From Olleya namhaensis (GTDB taxonomy: Bacteria; Bacteroidota; Bacteroidia; Flavobacteriales; Flavobacteriaceae): a stretch of 64,000 nucleotides of DNA. The stretch lies in assembly GCF_900114005.1 (NCBI RefSeq), contig NZ_FORM01000006.1:62001-126000 (forward strand). Direction: 5' to 3'. The notes under the pieces were generated by a model. It was not told where the DNA came from, searched no databases, and saw nothing but the letters and a program-made list of their open reading frames with translations. Shown piece after piece: positions 1 to 10,934 of the stretch (the stretch's first letter is position 1; every line of letters starts with the position of its first letter). The position numbers were made by a program, and so were the translations under genes.

Positions 1-89
1 CACTTTGTAATATGTAAAATGACACAAATTAAACCCATAGAAAAAATTGCATTCTGCCATCTATTTTTAAATTATAAAACCAAAAAACA

Positions 90-842
90 TTGAAAAAATC
101 AAACAAAAATTCAGCAAAATTACGCGTCATTCTTGACCTGTTATTTTTTATCCTTATGGTTTTAGTATTGATACCACAAAGTACAGGTATTCCAATACAC
201 GAATGGTTAAGTTTGGTTATTCTGTTACCATTTTTTTTACATTTATTAGTTAACTGGAATTGGATAGCAAACCAGTCTAAAAAACTAATTAAAAATAAAA
301 TTCAGAAAACTAAATTTGATTACGTTTTTAATTGGCTTTTATATCTTTTAATGCTAGTAGTAACGGTTTCCGGAATTGTAATTTCAGAAGCTGCTTTACC
401 TGTTTTTGGTATTCATTTTAAAACCAATGCCTTTTGGACAGCAACACACAATCTATCAGCTACTTTATTTATTGCCTTTTTAGGTATTCATTTAGCATTA
501 CATTGGAAGTGGATTGTCCAATCCATAAAAAAACTAAAGTTACTAGCAGATTTACACTACTTAAAACAAACCGCAACTGTGGTTAAAAAACAGCGTAAAG
601 CATTATTGCTTTTATTAGCATTAAGTATAATCCTGTCTTTAGGGATTTGGTTAATTGAATACTCTAATTGGGCACAGCAAATCACTTTAAATTCTGCAAA
701 AAACACCAGTAAAAACACTCAAAAACCAACACAATCCTGGTTACTTTATGTATTACCATTGGTAAAAGTTACTGTATTCTTAACTATTCCTGCGCTATTA
801 ACAGGACTGGTAATTAAAATCAAAAAGAAATTAAAAAAATAA
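90..842 (+). CDS. Diheme cytochrome b-like membrane protein (DUF4405 type)
   Basis: An integral inner-membrane protein of 250 residues with about six hydrophobic segments (near 13-32, 38-58, 78-98, 118-140, 172-190 and 218-240). Four histidines sit in two segments with the cytochrome b spacing: H37 and H51 in the second helix, H120 and H134 in the fourth, each pair separated by 13 residues. This predicts two bis-histidine b haems. The C-terminus is lysine-rich, as expected for a cytoplasmic tail. Translation is called from a TTG because no ATG lies before the first helix; the start is less certain than the frame. A flavin reductase follows 4 bases downstream, so the pair probably passes electrons from NAD(P)H across or into the membrane. 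The terminal acceptor is unknown. Confidence 0.75.
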   Translation: MKKSNKNSAKLRVILDLLFFILMVLVLIPQSTGIPIHEWLSLVILLPFFLHLLVNWNWIANQSKKLIKNKIQKTKFDYVFNWLLYLLMLVVTVSGIVISEAALPVFGIHFKTNAFWTATHNLSATLFIAFLGIHLALHWKWIVQSIKKLKLLADLHYLKQTATVVKKQRKALLLLLALSIILSLGIWLIEYSNWAQQITLNSAKNTSKNTQKPTQSWLLYVLPLVKVTVFLTIPALLTGLVIKIKKKLKK

Positions 843-846
843 AATT

Positions 847-1569
847 ATGGCACTATTAGAAAGCATCATGAAAAAAATAATGGATAAAGGCCAGATTACA
901 TCCAAAATAAGGCTAACAGATAGCGTTTATAAAATAAACATTACAAGTGACGCTGTAAAAGCTATGGATTTTATTCCTGGATATTTTATACGATTAGGTA
1001 TTGGTATTGGCACAAACACCAATTCAAAAAAAGATATGGTAAGAAGTTATTCCATTTGGGATATTAATAAAGACACCAATACAATTAGTCTAGCTATAGC
1101 TACGGATAGCAATGGTATTGGAGCACAATGGGTAAAAGATTGTAATGTTGGTGATACGGTTTATTACAAAACAAAAAAAGGTGCTTTTACATTAGATACT
1201 TCTGCTGATAGTTATTTAATGATTGGAGATTTATCTGCTTTATCACATTTATATAGTATAAACAAAGGTTTAAAAAACAAGCAAGTAGAAAGTATTATTT
1301 ATAATAATACACTAACTGATTTATTTGAAGATGTAGATGATAGTAAACCTTTTAATTTTTATGAATTAGAAGAAAATGCTATCGATAGTATTTTACTAAA
1401 AGTAAAGGAGCAACTTCCAAATCTCAAAGGAAAAAAAATGGTATATATTGCAGGAGATAGCAGAGTTTGTATTGCTTTAAATCATTATTTCAGAAAAGAA
1501 TTACATTGGGACAGCAAACTTATAAAAACTAAACCGTTTTGGAATCCTGAGAAAAAAGGTTTAGAATAA
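847..1569 (+). CDS. FAD-binding FR-type / siderophore-interacting-like reductase
   Basis: A soluble 240-residue flavoprotein of the ferredoxin-reductase superfamily, most like siderophore-interacting ferric reductases. The N-terminal half forms the FAD barrel and includes an R-S-Y-S-I flavin-binding motif near residue 77. The C-terminal half corresponds to the NAD(P)H-binding lobe and ends with a W-N-P segment like the tail of SIP proteins. It begins 4 bases after the diheme membrane protein, so the two are probably co-translated. The likely role is NAD(P)H oxidation feeding electrons to the membrane haems or directly to a ferric chelate. Family assignment is by pattern, and the substrate is inference. 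Confidence 0.7.
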   Translation: MALLESIMKKIMDKGQITSKIRLTDSVYKINITSDAVKAMDFIPGYFIRLGIGIGTNTNSKKDMVRSYSIWDINKDTNTISLAIATDSNGIGAQWVKDCNVGDTVYYKTKKGAFTLDTSADSYLMIGDLSALSHLYSINKGLKNKQVESIIYNNTLTDLFEDVDDSKPFNFYELEENAIDSILLKVKEQLPNLKGKKMVYIAGDSRVCIALNHYFRKELHWDSKLIKTKPFWNPEKKGLE

Positions 1570-1590
1570 CAGACATAAAAAATAGCTTAG

Positions 1591-1598
1591 TAACTTTG
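1591..1598 (+). promoter_or_regulatory. -7 promoter element (TAACTTTG) of the AraC-type gene
   Basis: TAACTTTG matches the Bacteroidota -7 consensus TAnnTTTG and lies 21 bases before the ATG of the regulator. No clear -33 TTTG is visible. It suggests the regulator has its own promoter after the cytochrome/reductase pair. Confidence 0.6.
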
Positions 1599-1619
1599 TA
1601 ATCTCAAATTAACAACAAA

Positions 1620-2453
1620 ATGGCAATAGAAAACATTCCAGAAATCTACTTTGACAATCCTTCCAAAAGTAAGGACATTTTTGTGTACGATTTTAAAATG
1701 ACCAGCGATGTTGTTAAAAGCAAAGTAAATTTAAGCATGAATATGTTTAGTTTTCTACAAGTTGGTAAAAAGCAAGTCCATTTTGCAAACACCTCTAAAG
1801 CAGTTAATAGCGAGCAATCATTATTGTTGAAAAAAGGAAACTGGCTTTGGACAGAGTTATTAGACACACAAGCGATTTATTATTGTAAACTCTTCTTTTT
1901 TTCAGAAAAAAAACTAACCGATTTTTTAAGTAAGTACACCAAAGACGTTAAGCCTTACCAAGAAAAGGTGCCATATTTTGTAATAGAAAATGATGATTAT
2001 ATAGCGTCTTTTATAAGTTCGTTATCTTCCATTACTTTTGAAGATTCTCCGTATTGTGATGCAATATTAGCGCTTAAATTTGACGAAATATTATTGTATT
2101 TACTAGACAAATATGGCAGCGAATTTGAGCATTATCTACACGCCTTAATCTCTAAAGAAGTGTCTCCTTTTAAAAACATTATAGAAGATCACGTGAACTC
2201 TAACTTAAAATTAGAAGAAATTGCCTTTTTATGCAATATGAGTTTATCGACTTTTAAAAGACATTTTACTGCTGAATATAAAGAAGCTCCAGGAAAATGG
2301 TTAAAAGATAAGCGTTTGCAAAAAGCAAAAGAATTACTACAAGGAGGCGATTTAAAAGCATCTGATATCTATCTAGAAGTCGGTTACAACAACTTATCTA
2401 ACTTTAGTGTGGCGTTTAAAAACAAATTCGGAATTAGTCCAACCGAAATTTAA
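1620..2453 (+). CDS. AraC-family transcriptional regulator
   Basis: A 277-residue regulator. The last 100 residues form the paired helix-turn-helix of the AraC/XylS family: a first helix set around 'LEEIAFLCNMSLSTFKRHF' and a second around 'ASDIYLEVGYNN', ending in the usual 'FKNKFGISPTE' signature. The N-terminal 170 residues are a cupin-like effector domain of the kind seen in ExsA/AraC_N proteins. It has its own promoter and lies 210 bases upstream of an aldehyde dehydrogenase on the same strand, which is the obvious candidate target. The inducer is unknown. Confidence 0.9.
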   Translation: MAIENIPEIYFDNPSKSKDIFVYDFKMTSDVVKSKVNLSMNMFSFLQVGKKQVHFANTSKAVNSEQSLLLKKGNWLWTELLDTQAIYYCKLFFFSEKKLTDFLSKYTKDVKPYQEKVPYFVIENDDYIASFISSLSSITFEDSPYCDAILALKFDEILLYLLDKYGSEFEHYLHALISKEVSPFKNIIEDHVNSNLKLEEIAFLCNMSLSTFKRHFTAEYKEAPGKWLKDKRLQKAKELLQGGDLKASDIYLEVGYNNLSNFSVAFKNKFGISPTEI

Positions 2454-2594
2454 ATATTTCAATTTTATTTTAAATTACTAATAATCAATGGCTTAATAGT
2501 TGATTAAGATTTAATTAACACCAAATTTCACTATTTGGACTGTTTTCATAAGTTATTGAACCGTATCAATAAACACAAAGCCTCTCCTCCATTC

Positions 2595-2602
2595 TATCTT
2601 TG
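2595..2602 (+). promoter_or_regulatory. -7 promoter element (TATCTTTG) of the aldehyde dehydrogenase gene
   Basis: TATCTTTG fits the TAnnTTTG consensus and leaves a 61-base leader before the dehydrogenase ATG. A recognisable -33 box is missing, which would fit dependence on an activator such as the adjacent AraC protein (inference). Confidence 0.6.
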
Positions 2603-2663
2603 TACCATAATTAAAATGCTTGATATTTCAGGCTAATCATAAAAATTAAATACATACATAATT

Positions 2664-4166
2664 ATGGCAAATGTAACAAAACCCGAATTTAAAGAAAAGT
2701 ATGGAAACTTTATCGGAGGAAAATTTGTAGACCCAGTAAAAGGGCAATATTTTGAAAACAGATCTCCTGTAGATGGAAAAGTATTTACACAAGCAGCACG
2801 ATCAACACAAGAAGATATTGATCTTGCTTTAGATGCAGCACACGAAGCGTTTCCAGCTTGGAGCAACTCGTCTGCAACAGAACGTAGTAATATGTTACTA
2901 AAAATTGCTCAGGTTATGGAAGATAACTTAGAGTATTTAGCAACTTTAGAAACCATTGATAACGGGAAACCAATCCGTGAGTCTCTTGCAGCAGATATCC
3001 CTTATTGTATTGATCATTTTCGTTATTTTGCAGGAGTTATTCGTGCAGATGAAGGTAGTATTTCAGAACACGATAAAGATACAGTAAGTATCGTATTACA
3101 CGAAGCTGTTGGTGTAGTTGGAGAGATTATCCCATGGAACTTCCCTATGTTAATGTTAGCCTGGAAAATTGCTCCAGCTTTAGCAGCAGGTTGTACAGCA
3201 GTTGTAAAACCAGCAGAACAAACACCTACAAGTGTAATAATGTTAATGGAACTTATTGGTGATATTTTACCAGCAGGTGTGTTAAACATTGTTACTGGTT
3301 TTGGTAAAGAAGCTGGTACAGCATTAGCAACCTCTAAACGTATTGCAAAATTATCATTTACAGGATCTACAGAAACTGGACGCACTGTATTACATAATGC
3401 AGCCGAAAATATTATTCCTGTAACTATGGAATTAGGGGGTAAATCGCCAAACATTTTCTTCCCATCTGTAGCAGCACAAGACGATGAGTTTTTTAGCAAA
3501 GCTATTGAAGGTGCATTAATGTTTGCTTTAAATCAAGGTGAAATTTGCACCTCTCCTTCTCGTATTTTAGTACACGAAGCTATTGCAGATCGTTTTGTTG
3601 AAAAAATGCAAGAACGTTTAAAATTAGTTAAACCAGGAAACCCATTAGATCCAGAAACAATGATTGGTTCTCAGGTATCTAAAGCGCAATACGAAAAAAT
3701 ATTAAACTATATTAAAATTGGTATTGAAGAAGGTGCAGCTGTTTTAGCTGGTGGTGAAGCTGGTAACTATGAAGGTGATTTATCTGAAGGTTACTACGTA
3801 CAACCAACCGTTTTAAAAGGAGATAACAAAATGAGAGTCTTCCAAGAAGAAATTTTTGGGCCTGTTGTAGCCTTAACAACTTTTAAAACAACTGAAGAAG
3901 CAATCGCTATTGCAAACGACACGCCTTACGGTTTAGGCGCTGGTGTTTGGTCAAGAGATGCTCACGAATTATATCAAGTACCACGTGCTATACAAGCAGG
4001 TAGAGTTTGGGTAAACCAATACAATACCTATCCAGCACACGCACCATTTGGTGGAGTTAAAGAATCTGGCTTTGGTCGTGAAAACCATAAAATGGCTTTA
4101 GATCATTACCGTGTTGTAAAAAACATGTTAATCTCTTATGACAAAAAACCAATGGGCTTCTTTTAA
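2664..4166 (+). CDS. NAD-dependent aldehyde dehydrogenase
   Basis: A 500-residue soluble aldehyde dehydrogenase of normal family length, oxidising an aldehyde to the acid with NAD(P)+. The catalytic cysteine is C295 in a Q-G-E-I-C-T-S context and the general-base glutamate is E256 in M-E-L-G-G-K. The Rossmann segment, the F-T-G-S cofactor loop and the [10 protein letters not shown]-terminal motif are all present. It resembles the acetaldehyde/alcohol-derived AldB/ExaC branch, but the substrate cannot be read from sequence. The upstream AraC gene points to regulation by a small-molecule inducer. A good terminator follows. Confidence 0.92.
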   Translation: MANVTKPEFKEKYGNFIGGKFVDPVKGQYFENRSPVDGKVFTQAARSTQEDIDLALDAAHEAFPAWSNSSATERSNMLLKIAQVMEDNLEYLATLETIDNGKPIRESLAADIPYCIDHFRYFAGVIRADEGSISEHDKDTVSIVLHEAVGVVGEIIPWNFPMLMLAWKIAPALAAGCTAVVKPAEQTPTSVIMLMELIGDILPAGVLNIVTGFGKEAGTALATSKRIAKLSFTGSTETGRTVLHNAAENIIPVTMELGGKSPNIFFPSVAAQDDEFFSKAIEGALMFALNQGEICTSPSRILVHEAIADRFVEKMQERLKLVKPGNPLDPETMIGSQVSKAQYEKILNYIKIGIEEGAAVLAGGEAGNYEGDLSEGYYVQPTVLKGDNKMRVFQEEIFGPVVALTTFKTTEEAIAIANDTPYGLGAGVWSRDAHELYQVPRAIQAGRVWVNQYNTYPAHAPFGGVKESGFGRENHKMALDHYRVVKNMLISYDKKPMGFF

Positions 4167-4193
4167 TTAAGAAACAACTATAGCTTTTTATTT

Positions 4194-4222
4194 AAAACCT
4201 CAGACTTGTCTGGGGTTTTATT
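4194..4222 (+). terminator. Rho-independent terminator after the aldehyde dehydrogenase
   Basis: AAAACCTCAGAC and GTCTGGGGTTTT form a 12-bp stem with one mismatch and a two-base loop, followed by a T-rich run. It lies 28 bases after the stop codon. Confidence 0.8.
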
Positions 4223-4363
4223 GTTTTACAAACTAGACACAAGCCTCACAAACTCCTGTTACAATACAATTAACCGCTTCAACTTTATCCCCCTTTGGTG
4301 CTGTAAAATTTAATATTACCTTTATAACAACACACTAACATACCACAAGATATAAACTGCGAA

Positions 4364-4535
4364 ATGATAGAACTTGACTATATTAAAGTGAACGAGATGC
4401 AAAAAAACGATAACACCAGGAATATATGCTTGTGCTGACAATACTAACAGATTTAGGTCTGTTGCCAATGCAGTATCCTACGGAAATATTGCTAGATCTG
4501 CTTTAAACATGGAATTATCTCATGAAGCATTTTAA
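4364..4535 (+). pseudogene. Frameshifted C-terminal remnant of a thioredoxin-reductase-like flavoprotein
   Basis: Reading from the ATG at 4364 gives a segment containing 'YIKVNEMQKND'. Then, after a frame change near 4412-4418, the frame beginning around 4416 continues 'PGIYACADN', 'RSVANAVSYGN', 'ALNMEL' and stops at 4535. Together these match the C-terminal FAD-binding end of TrxB-like NAD(P)/FAD oxidoreductases, whose usual form is P-G-I-Y-A-x-G-D-N followed by a V-A-N-A-V/I-x-x-G helix. The motif glycine is replaced by alanine. The N-terminal 250 or so residues are missing, and the reading frame is broken even within the remnant. Together with the terminator this accounts for the 421-base stretch between the aldehyde dehydrogenase and the MdaB gene. 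Confidence 0.7.
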
Positions 4536-4561
4536 AATAATGATATTTTTAAATAAAATAA

Positions 4562-4579
4562 CCTCAGAATATTCTGAGG
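4562..4579 (-). terminator. Palindromic terminator-like hairpin after mdaB
   Basis: CCTCAGAAT/ATTCTGAGG is a perfect palindrome nine bases beyond the minus-strand stop, followed on that strand by a T-rich but broken tract. It is probably the terminator of the MdaB-type gene; the weak T run lowers confidence. Confidence 0.55.
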
Positions 4580-4587
4580 CTATTTGT

Positions 4588-5196
4588 TTAAAACTTTGTT
4601 ATTAATTTCTGTACTATTGATTTCAAAAAAGCATTATAGTGTTCTAACTCTAATGGGACATCTGCATTTTTTTCCATGTCATGAAAATGATGGGTTGCTA
4701 AACAAGTCATTCCTGTAAAGGCATTCATTTTATGAAAACCAAACATAGCACCTTGGTCAACACTTTTCTGATCAAAAAATTCGTTTTCTAATGTAAAAGC
4801 AGCTTTTGGAGCGTTCCAACTTGTGGTTAAAACATACTGTTTACCATGCATTAATCCACCTGTCCCATAATTAATCTCTGGATTAGACCGACTTCTTCCA
4901 TCACTACTGTAAATCCCGTTTTGATGACCTTCAGTAAATACTTCATCAATATATTTTTTAAAACCAAACGGAATTTGAAACCACCAAATTGGTGTGTGAT
5001 AGATAATAATATCTGCCCATTTAAATTTTTCTACTTCTACTGCTACATCATAGTCATCTCCAACTTGTGTGTGCTTCACTTCAAAACCATCCAAAGCTTG
5101 AAAATGAGATATGGTATTTCTATATAAGGTTTCGTTAAATTTTCCTCCAGAATGTGCAAAAGGATGACCACCATTAATAATAAATATATGTTTCAT
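4588..5196 (-). CDS. mdaB: NAD(P)H-dependent quinone oxidoreductase, MdaB family
   Basis: A 202-residue flavodoxin-fold protein of the NAD(P)H dehydrogenase (quinone) family, close in pattern to MdaB (modulator of drug activity B). It contains the N-terminal 'IINGGHPFAHSGG' phosphate-loop region, the 'IIYHTPIWWFQIP' segment, and the T-S-W-N-A-P and G-M-T-C-L motifs typical of MdaB. It should reduce quinones by two electrons with FAD and NADPH in the cytoplasm. It is divergently transcribed from a LysR-type gene 86 bases away, a common arrangement in which the LysR protein controls the oxidoreductase. Confidence 0.88.
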   Translation of the reverse strand: MKHIFIINGGHPFAHSGGKFNETLYRNTISHFQALDGFEVKHTQVGDDYDVAVEVEKFKWADIIIYHTPIWWFQIPFGFKKYIDEVFTEGHQNGIYSSDGRSRSNPEINYGTGGLMHGKQYVLTTSWNAPKAAFTLENEFFDQKSVDQGAMFGFHKMNAFTGMTCLATHHFHDMEKNADVPLELEHYNAFLKSIVQKLITKF

Positions 5197-5212
5197 GTGT
5201 TTTTATTTTCGA

Positions 5213-5220
5213 CAAAATTA
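5213..5220 (-). promoter_or_regulatory. -7 promoter element (TAATTTTG) for mdaB
   Basis: On the minus strand TAATTTTG matches TAnnTTTG and lies 16 bases before the MdaB ATG. It is back to back with the promoter of the LysR-type gene. Confidence 0.6.
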
Positions 5221-5256
5221 AAACACTATATGTCATTATAAAAATAATATAAATCA

Positions 5257-5264
5257 TACATTTG
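5257..5264 (+). promoter_or_regulatory. -7 promoter element (TACATTTG) for the LysR-type gene
   Basis: TACATTTG matches TAnnTTTG and lies 18 bases before the ATG at 5283. The 36 bases between it and the divergent mdaB -7 element are the likely operator region. Confidence 0.6.
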
Positions 5265-5282
5265 TATTAATATTTTAATACT

Positions 5283-6182
5283 ATGGTGAATTTAGAATGG
5301 TACAGAACCTTTAAGGAAATCTATGAAAATGGGACACTTACTAAAGCCTCTGTTGCTTTGTACGCATCGCAACCAGGTGTTAGTGTACATTTAAATGCGT
5401 TAGAAGCCTATGTTGGTAAAAAACTTTTTGAACGTACTTCTAGAAAAATGATTCCTACCGAAGAAGGTAAATTTTTGTATGAATATATTATTGAATCTAT
5501 TAAAACCCTAGAAACTGCAGAACAGCATTTTAAAAAAACAACGCAAGACAAAAATCCATCCTTAAATATTGGAATGTGCTCAGAAATGTTTCAGCTTATT
5601 GTTGAACCTGAAATTGCTAAATTAGAATTTGATTTAGTAGCTAGGTTTGGCGATCACACTAATTTAATTAAAGATTTAAATAATGGTATTTTAGATTTGG
5701 TTATCACTCCTAAGGTGAAGAATGAAAAAAAATCGTTGGTAGAATATACAGCCTTTTCCAAAGAACGCATTGTGCTTATTGCTGGAAATAAAACAGACAC
5801 TACAAATATTGAATTGCTTATAAACACTAAAGAATTTAAAGCATTAGAAGCAGAGTTACTAAAACACATGTGGTACAGCTCATCTAACGAAATGGAACAT
5901 TTTAGACGCTTTTGGTTTGAGAATTTCAATAAAAAACCGGCCTTTAAACCCAATTACATATTACCTAACATTACTTCTATTATTAGATGTTTAGCCAATG
6001 AAAGTGGATTAGCTTTAGTTCCTGATTTCCTGTGTAACGAAGCTGTAAAAACGAAATCTATTAAACGTATTTGGGATGGAAAAGTAAACACCGAAAACAC
6101 TTTATACTTTGCTTCTAGAACAGATTTAAAACATAAAAAAGAATTAAAAACACTTCAAGATATTTTTAAATCGAAAATGTAA
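5283..6182 (+). CDS. LysR-family transcriptional regulator
   Basis: A 299-residue LTTR of normal length. The N-terminal winged helix-turn-helix spans residues 1-60 and includes 'LTKASVALYASQPGVSVHLNALE' in two parts (scaffold helix and recognition helix) and the L-F-E-R-T-S-R wing. The rest is the periplasmic-binding-protein-like effector domain. It is divergent from the MdaB-type quinone reductase and most likely regulates it and itself from the shared 86-base region. The effector may be a quinone or electrophile by analogy with other MdaB-linked LTTRs (inference). Confidence 0.92.
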   Translation: MVNLEWYRTFKEIYENGTLTKASVALYASQPGVSVHLNALEAYVGKKLFERTSRKMIPTEEGKFLYEYIIESIKTLETAEQHFKKTTQDKNPSLNIGMCSEMFQLIVEPEIAKLEFDLVARFGDHTNLIKDLNNGILDLVITPKVKNEKKSLVEYTAFSKERIVLIAGNKTDTTNIELLINTKEFKALEAELLKHMWYSSSNEMEHFRRFWFENFNKKPAFKPNYILPNITSIIRCLANESGLALVPDFLCNEAVKTKSIKRIWDGKVNTENTLYFASRTDLKHKKELKTLQDIFKSKM

Positions 6183-6223
6183 TAACAAGCTGTTTCTTTA
6201 TTTTCGGTGCTTTTTATATTTTT

Positions 6224-6697
6224 CTAATTACTTAAAAGCGTAGCAATTTCAGTAAACTTCTTATCCACCGCATACTCCAAAGCAGTCTTACCCTCTTTAT
6301 CTTTAATGGTTGCATCTGCGTTATGATCCAAAAGTAGCTTTACTATGTCTACCTTATTGTATTGTGTGGCAAAGGTCAAAGCAGTTGTTCCGTTGGCATT
6401 TATTGCATTTAAATCGGCACCATTTTCAATTAAATACTTCGCAAAAGCGACGTTTCCTTTAAAACTAACACCAATCAAAGCTGTATTTCCTGAGGCGTCT
6501 TTAGCGTTAATAGGCGCGTTATGTTCTACTAAAATTTTAGTAGCAGCTTCGTTATCAAAATAAGTGGCTAATATTAAGGGTGTAAACCCACGCTGATCTT
6601 TAGAGTCTGCTAATTTAGGATTAGCACTTAACAATGCTTTTAAAGTGGCATTATCGTTATTTTTTATACTTTCAAAAAGGGTATTTATAGTTTCCAT
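6224..6697 (-). CDS. Ankyrin-repeat protein linked to catalase-peroxidase
   Basis: A 157-residue protein made almost entirely of about four to five ankyrin repeats, visible as recurring 'G-x-T-P/A-L-I-x-A' and 'A-x-x-x-L-x-x-x-x-A' patterns. No signal peptide is visible, so it is probably cytoplasmic. It follows katG on the same strand after 71 bases. In Pseudomonas aeruginosa an ankyrin protein (AnkB) next to a catalase gene is needed for full catalase activity, so a chaperone-like or scaffolding role for KatG is plausible. A terminator lies between the two genes, so co-transcription would need read-through or a second promoter. Confidence 0.88.
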   Translation of the reverse strand: METINTLFESIKNNDNATLKALLSANPKLADSKDQRGFTPLILATYFDNEAATKILVEHNAPINAKDASGNTALIGVSFKGNVAFAKYLIENGADLNAINANGTTALTFATQYNKVDIVKLLLDHNADATIKDKEGKTALEYAVDKKFTEIATLLSN

Positions 6698-6715
6698 TTT
6701 GGATATTTTTTATAA

Positions 6716-6750
6716 AAAAAAGGAATGCGTTGTTAGACCCATTCCTTTTA
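6716..6750 (-). terminator. Terminator after katG
   Basis: AAAAGGAATG and CATTCCTTTT form a 10-bp stem around a 12-base loop, followed on the minus strand by a run of T. It lies between the katG stop and the ankyrin gene start. Confidence 0.75.
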
Positions 6751-6768
6751 TAATTACTGTATTGTTTA

Positions 6769-8997
<2,229 letters not shown>

Positions 8998-9012
8998 CTA
9001 ATCTATTACTTA

Positions 9013-9025
9013 ATCGATAATCGAT
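9013..9025. promoter_or_regulatory. Tandem ATCGAT palindrome upstream of katG
   Basis: Two ATCGAT hexamers separated by one base lie about 52 bases upstream of the katG ATG inside a roughly 18-bp near-symmetrical element. The symmetry suggests a dimeric regulator site, for example for a Fur/PerR-like or OxyR protein. No regulator is identified in the window. Confidence 0.35.
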
Positions 9026-9121
9026 AAATAAAATTGATTGTATTTATTTTAGCATAACTTTTACTTATACAGCTTATCACCTATCAGGTCTTTAAAGTTA
9101 ATCAAACCTAACTAATCAAAC

Positions 9122-9156
9122 AAAAAAAAGGCTACTTCTATTACAAAGTAGCCTTT
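9122..9156 (-). terminator. Terminator after the fasciclin gene
   Basis: AAAGGCTACTT and AAGTAGCCTTT form an 11-bp perfect stem with an 8-base loop, followed on the minus strand by eight T. It is 28 bases past the fasciclin stop. Confidence 0.85.
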
Positions 9157-9183
9157 AATTAAGCTTAATAAATCCCTAGTAAA

Positions 9184-9780
9184 TTAAGACTTTGGTAATA
9201 CCACTGTGTCAATAACATGAATCACACCGTTAGATTGATTAACATCTGCGATAGTTACTTTTGCTGAGTTTCCGTTTTGATCCGTGATGTACACGTCCTT
9301 ATCTTTTAACCAAGCAGTAAGCGTCCCACCACTAACTGTTGTGATTGTCGCTTTTCCGTTTCCTTTTTTAATTAACTTTAAAAGGTCTTTTGCATTTATT
9401 TTTCCTGCTACCACGTGGTTTTTTAATACCGTTTGTAATGTTTCTAAATTTTCAGGTTTTAATAATGTCTCTACTGTACCTTTTGGTAATTTTGCAAAAG
9501 CAGCGTTAGTTGGTGCAAATACAGTAAATGGTCCTTCGCTAGATAAAGTCTCTACTAATCCTGCTGCTTTTACTGCTGCTACTAATGTGGTATGATCTTT
9601 AGAGTTTACCGCGTTTGCAACAATAGTTTTACTTGGATACATCTCTGCGCCACCAACCATAACTGTTTTTTCGGTTTTCATTTTGTCTTTTTTCATCATC
9701 TTATCTTGAGAAAAACCGCTGATTGATGTAAATAATGCGACTGTAAATACTGCTGATTTAATTAATGTTGTAGTGTTCAT
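9184..9780 (-). CDS. Secreted fasciclin-domain protein
   Basis: A 198-residue exported protein. Residues 1-24 form a signal peptide ending near 'SISGFSQD'. A short lysine/methionine-rich linker follows. One complete fasciclin (FAS1) domain then spans about 60-195, with the H1 segment 'GPFTVFAPTNAAFAKLP' and H2 segment 'NGVIHVIDTVVLP'. Such proteins sit in the periplasm or at the surface and are usually linked to adhesion, though the ligand is unknown. It has its own terminator. The gene lies between two peroxide-defence genes (katG and tpx), but no functional link can be shown from sequence. Confidence 0.92.
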   Translation of the reverse strand: MNTTTLIKSAVFTVALFTSISGFSQDKMMKKDKMKTEKTVMVGGAEMYPSKTIVANAVNSKDHTTLVAAVKAAGLVETLSSEGPFTVFAPTNAAFAKLPKGTVETLLKPENLETLQTVLKNHVVAGKINAKDLLKLIKKGNGKATITTVSGGTLTAWLKDKDVYITDQNGNSAKVTIADVNQSNGVIHVIDTVVLPKS

Positions 9781-10005
9781 AATTTTAGTGTTTTATTAAA
9801 ATGGTTATTTATTTGTTACAGCCATATAAACGAGAACACAAGCAAGGCGGTTTTTAAAAAATAGACGTTTAACACTTTATTAACTAAACCAGAGTAGCAA
9901 TCCATTGATTTTCAGATTCAATTTTAAAAATGAATAAAAAAAGAAAACAAATAGTTTAAACATCTATTTATTGTTAATTTTATACTTTAACCAAAACAAT
10001 TCAAA

Positions 10006-10512
10006 ATGGCAAAAATAACATTAGGCGGTACTCCTGTCGAAACAATAGGAAATCTTCCAGAAGTTGGATCTCAAGCTCCAGACTTTACTTTAACTGCAAG
10101 TGATTTATCAATACAAAAATTATCAGATTTTAAAGGACACAAAGTGGTTTTAAATATCTTTCCAAGTGTTGACACTGGTACTTGTGCAACCTCTGTACGT
10201 TCTTTTAATAAAGAAGCTGCAGAAATGAAAAACACTAAAGTATTATGTATTTCTAGAGATTTACCATTTGCACAAGCTCGTTTTTGTGGTGCAGAAGGGC
10301 TTGATAATGTAGTGATGTTATCAGATTTTAAAACAGGACAGTTTGGTAAAGACTATGGTTTAGAGTTTGCTACTGGTCCTTTTGAAGGATTAGATTCTAG
10401 ATGCGTTGTTGTTTTAGATGAAAATGGCGTTGTAAAATATACAGAACAAGTACAAGAAGTTGCTGACGAACCTAATTACAAAGCGTCACTTGAGGCGTTA
10501 TTAAATGAGTAA
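10006..10512 (+). CDS. tpx: Thiol peroxidase
   Basis: A 168-residue atypical 2-Cys peroxiredoxin of Tpx type that reduces hydroperoxides using thioredoxin. The peroxidatic cysteine is in 'SVDTGTCATSVRSFN' and the resolving cysteine in 'DLPFAQARFCGAEG', the two Tpx signatures. The full length matches the family. It is cytoplasmic, or possibly periplasmic as in E. coli. The diacylglycerol kinase gene starts before its stop codon with an 8-base overlap, so the two are translationally coupled. Confidence 0.96.
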   Translation: MAKITLGGTPVETIGNLPEVGSQAPDFTLTASDLSIQKLSDFKGHKVVLNIFPSVDTGTCATSVRSFNKEAAEMKNTKVLCISRDLPFAQARFCGAEGLDNVVMLSDFKTGQFGKDYGLEFATGPFEGLDSRCVVVLDENGVVKYTEQVQEVADEPNYKASLEALLNE

Positions 10513-10873
10513 AAAAGAACCTTTTGTAATCAATCGTTTAAAAAGTGTAGGGTATGCCTTTAAAGGCATGCTCTTACTTTTAAAGACAGAAGCTAGTATA
10601 AAAATTCAGTTTTGTATTGCTGTTATTATGACCATAGGTGGTTTTTATTACAACATATCTTCTACAGAATGGATCATGCAATGCTTTGCCATAGGATTAG
10701 TAATGAGTATAGAAGGTGTTAATACCGCTATTGAGGCTATTGCCGATTTTATCCATCCTGAACATCACGAAAAAATTGGTTTTATTAAAGATATTGCTGC
10801 TGGTGCTGTTTTTATAGCGTCTATAGCTGCATCGATCATTGGTTTGATTATTTATATTCCAAAGGTATTTTAA
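10505..10873 (+). CDS. dgkA: Diacylglycerol/undecaprenol kinase
   Basis: A 122-residue three-helix membrane kinase that phosphorylates diacylglycerol or undecaprenol. The family signature E-G-V-N-T-A-I-E-A-I-A-D is present near residue 70, within three hydrophobic segments. It overlaps the end of tpx by 8 bases. Bacteroidota and Gram-positive DgkA homologues often act on undecaprenol, which would link it to cell-wall lipid recycling (family knowledge, not shown here). Confidence 0.93.
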   Translation: MSKKEPFVINRLKSVGYAFKGMLLLLKTEASIKIQFCIAVIMTIGGFYYNISSTEWIMQCFAIGLVMSIEGVNTAIEAIADFIHPEHHEKIGFIKDIAAGAVFIASIAASIIGLIIYIPKVF

Positions 10874-10934
10874 ACAATTATCCATTAGGATAAACGTTAA
10901 CTATTTGTATTTTTACCCAAACTAAAACCCAATA

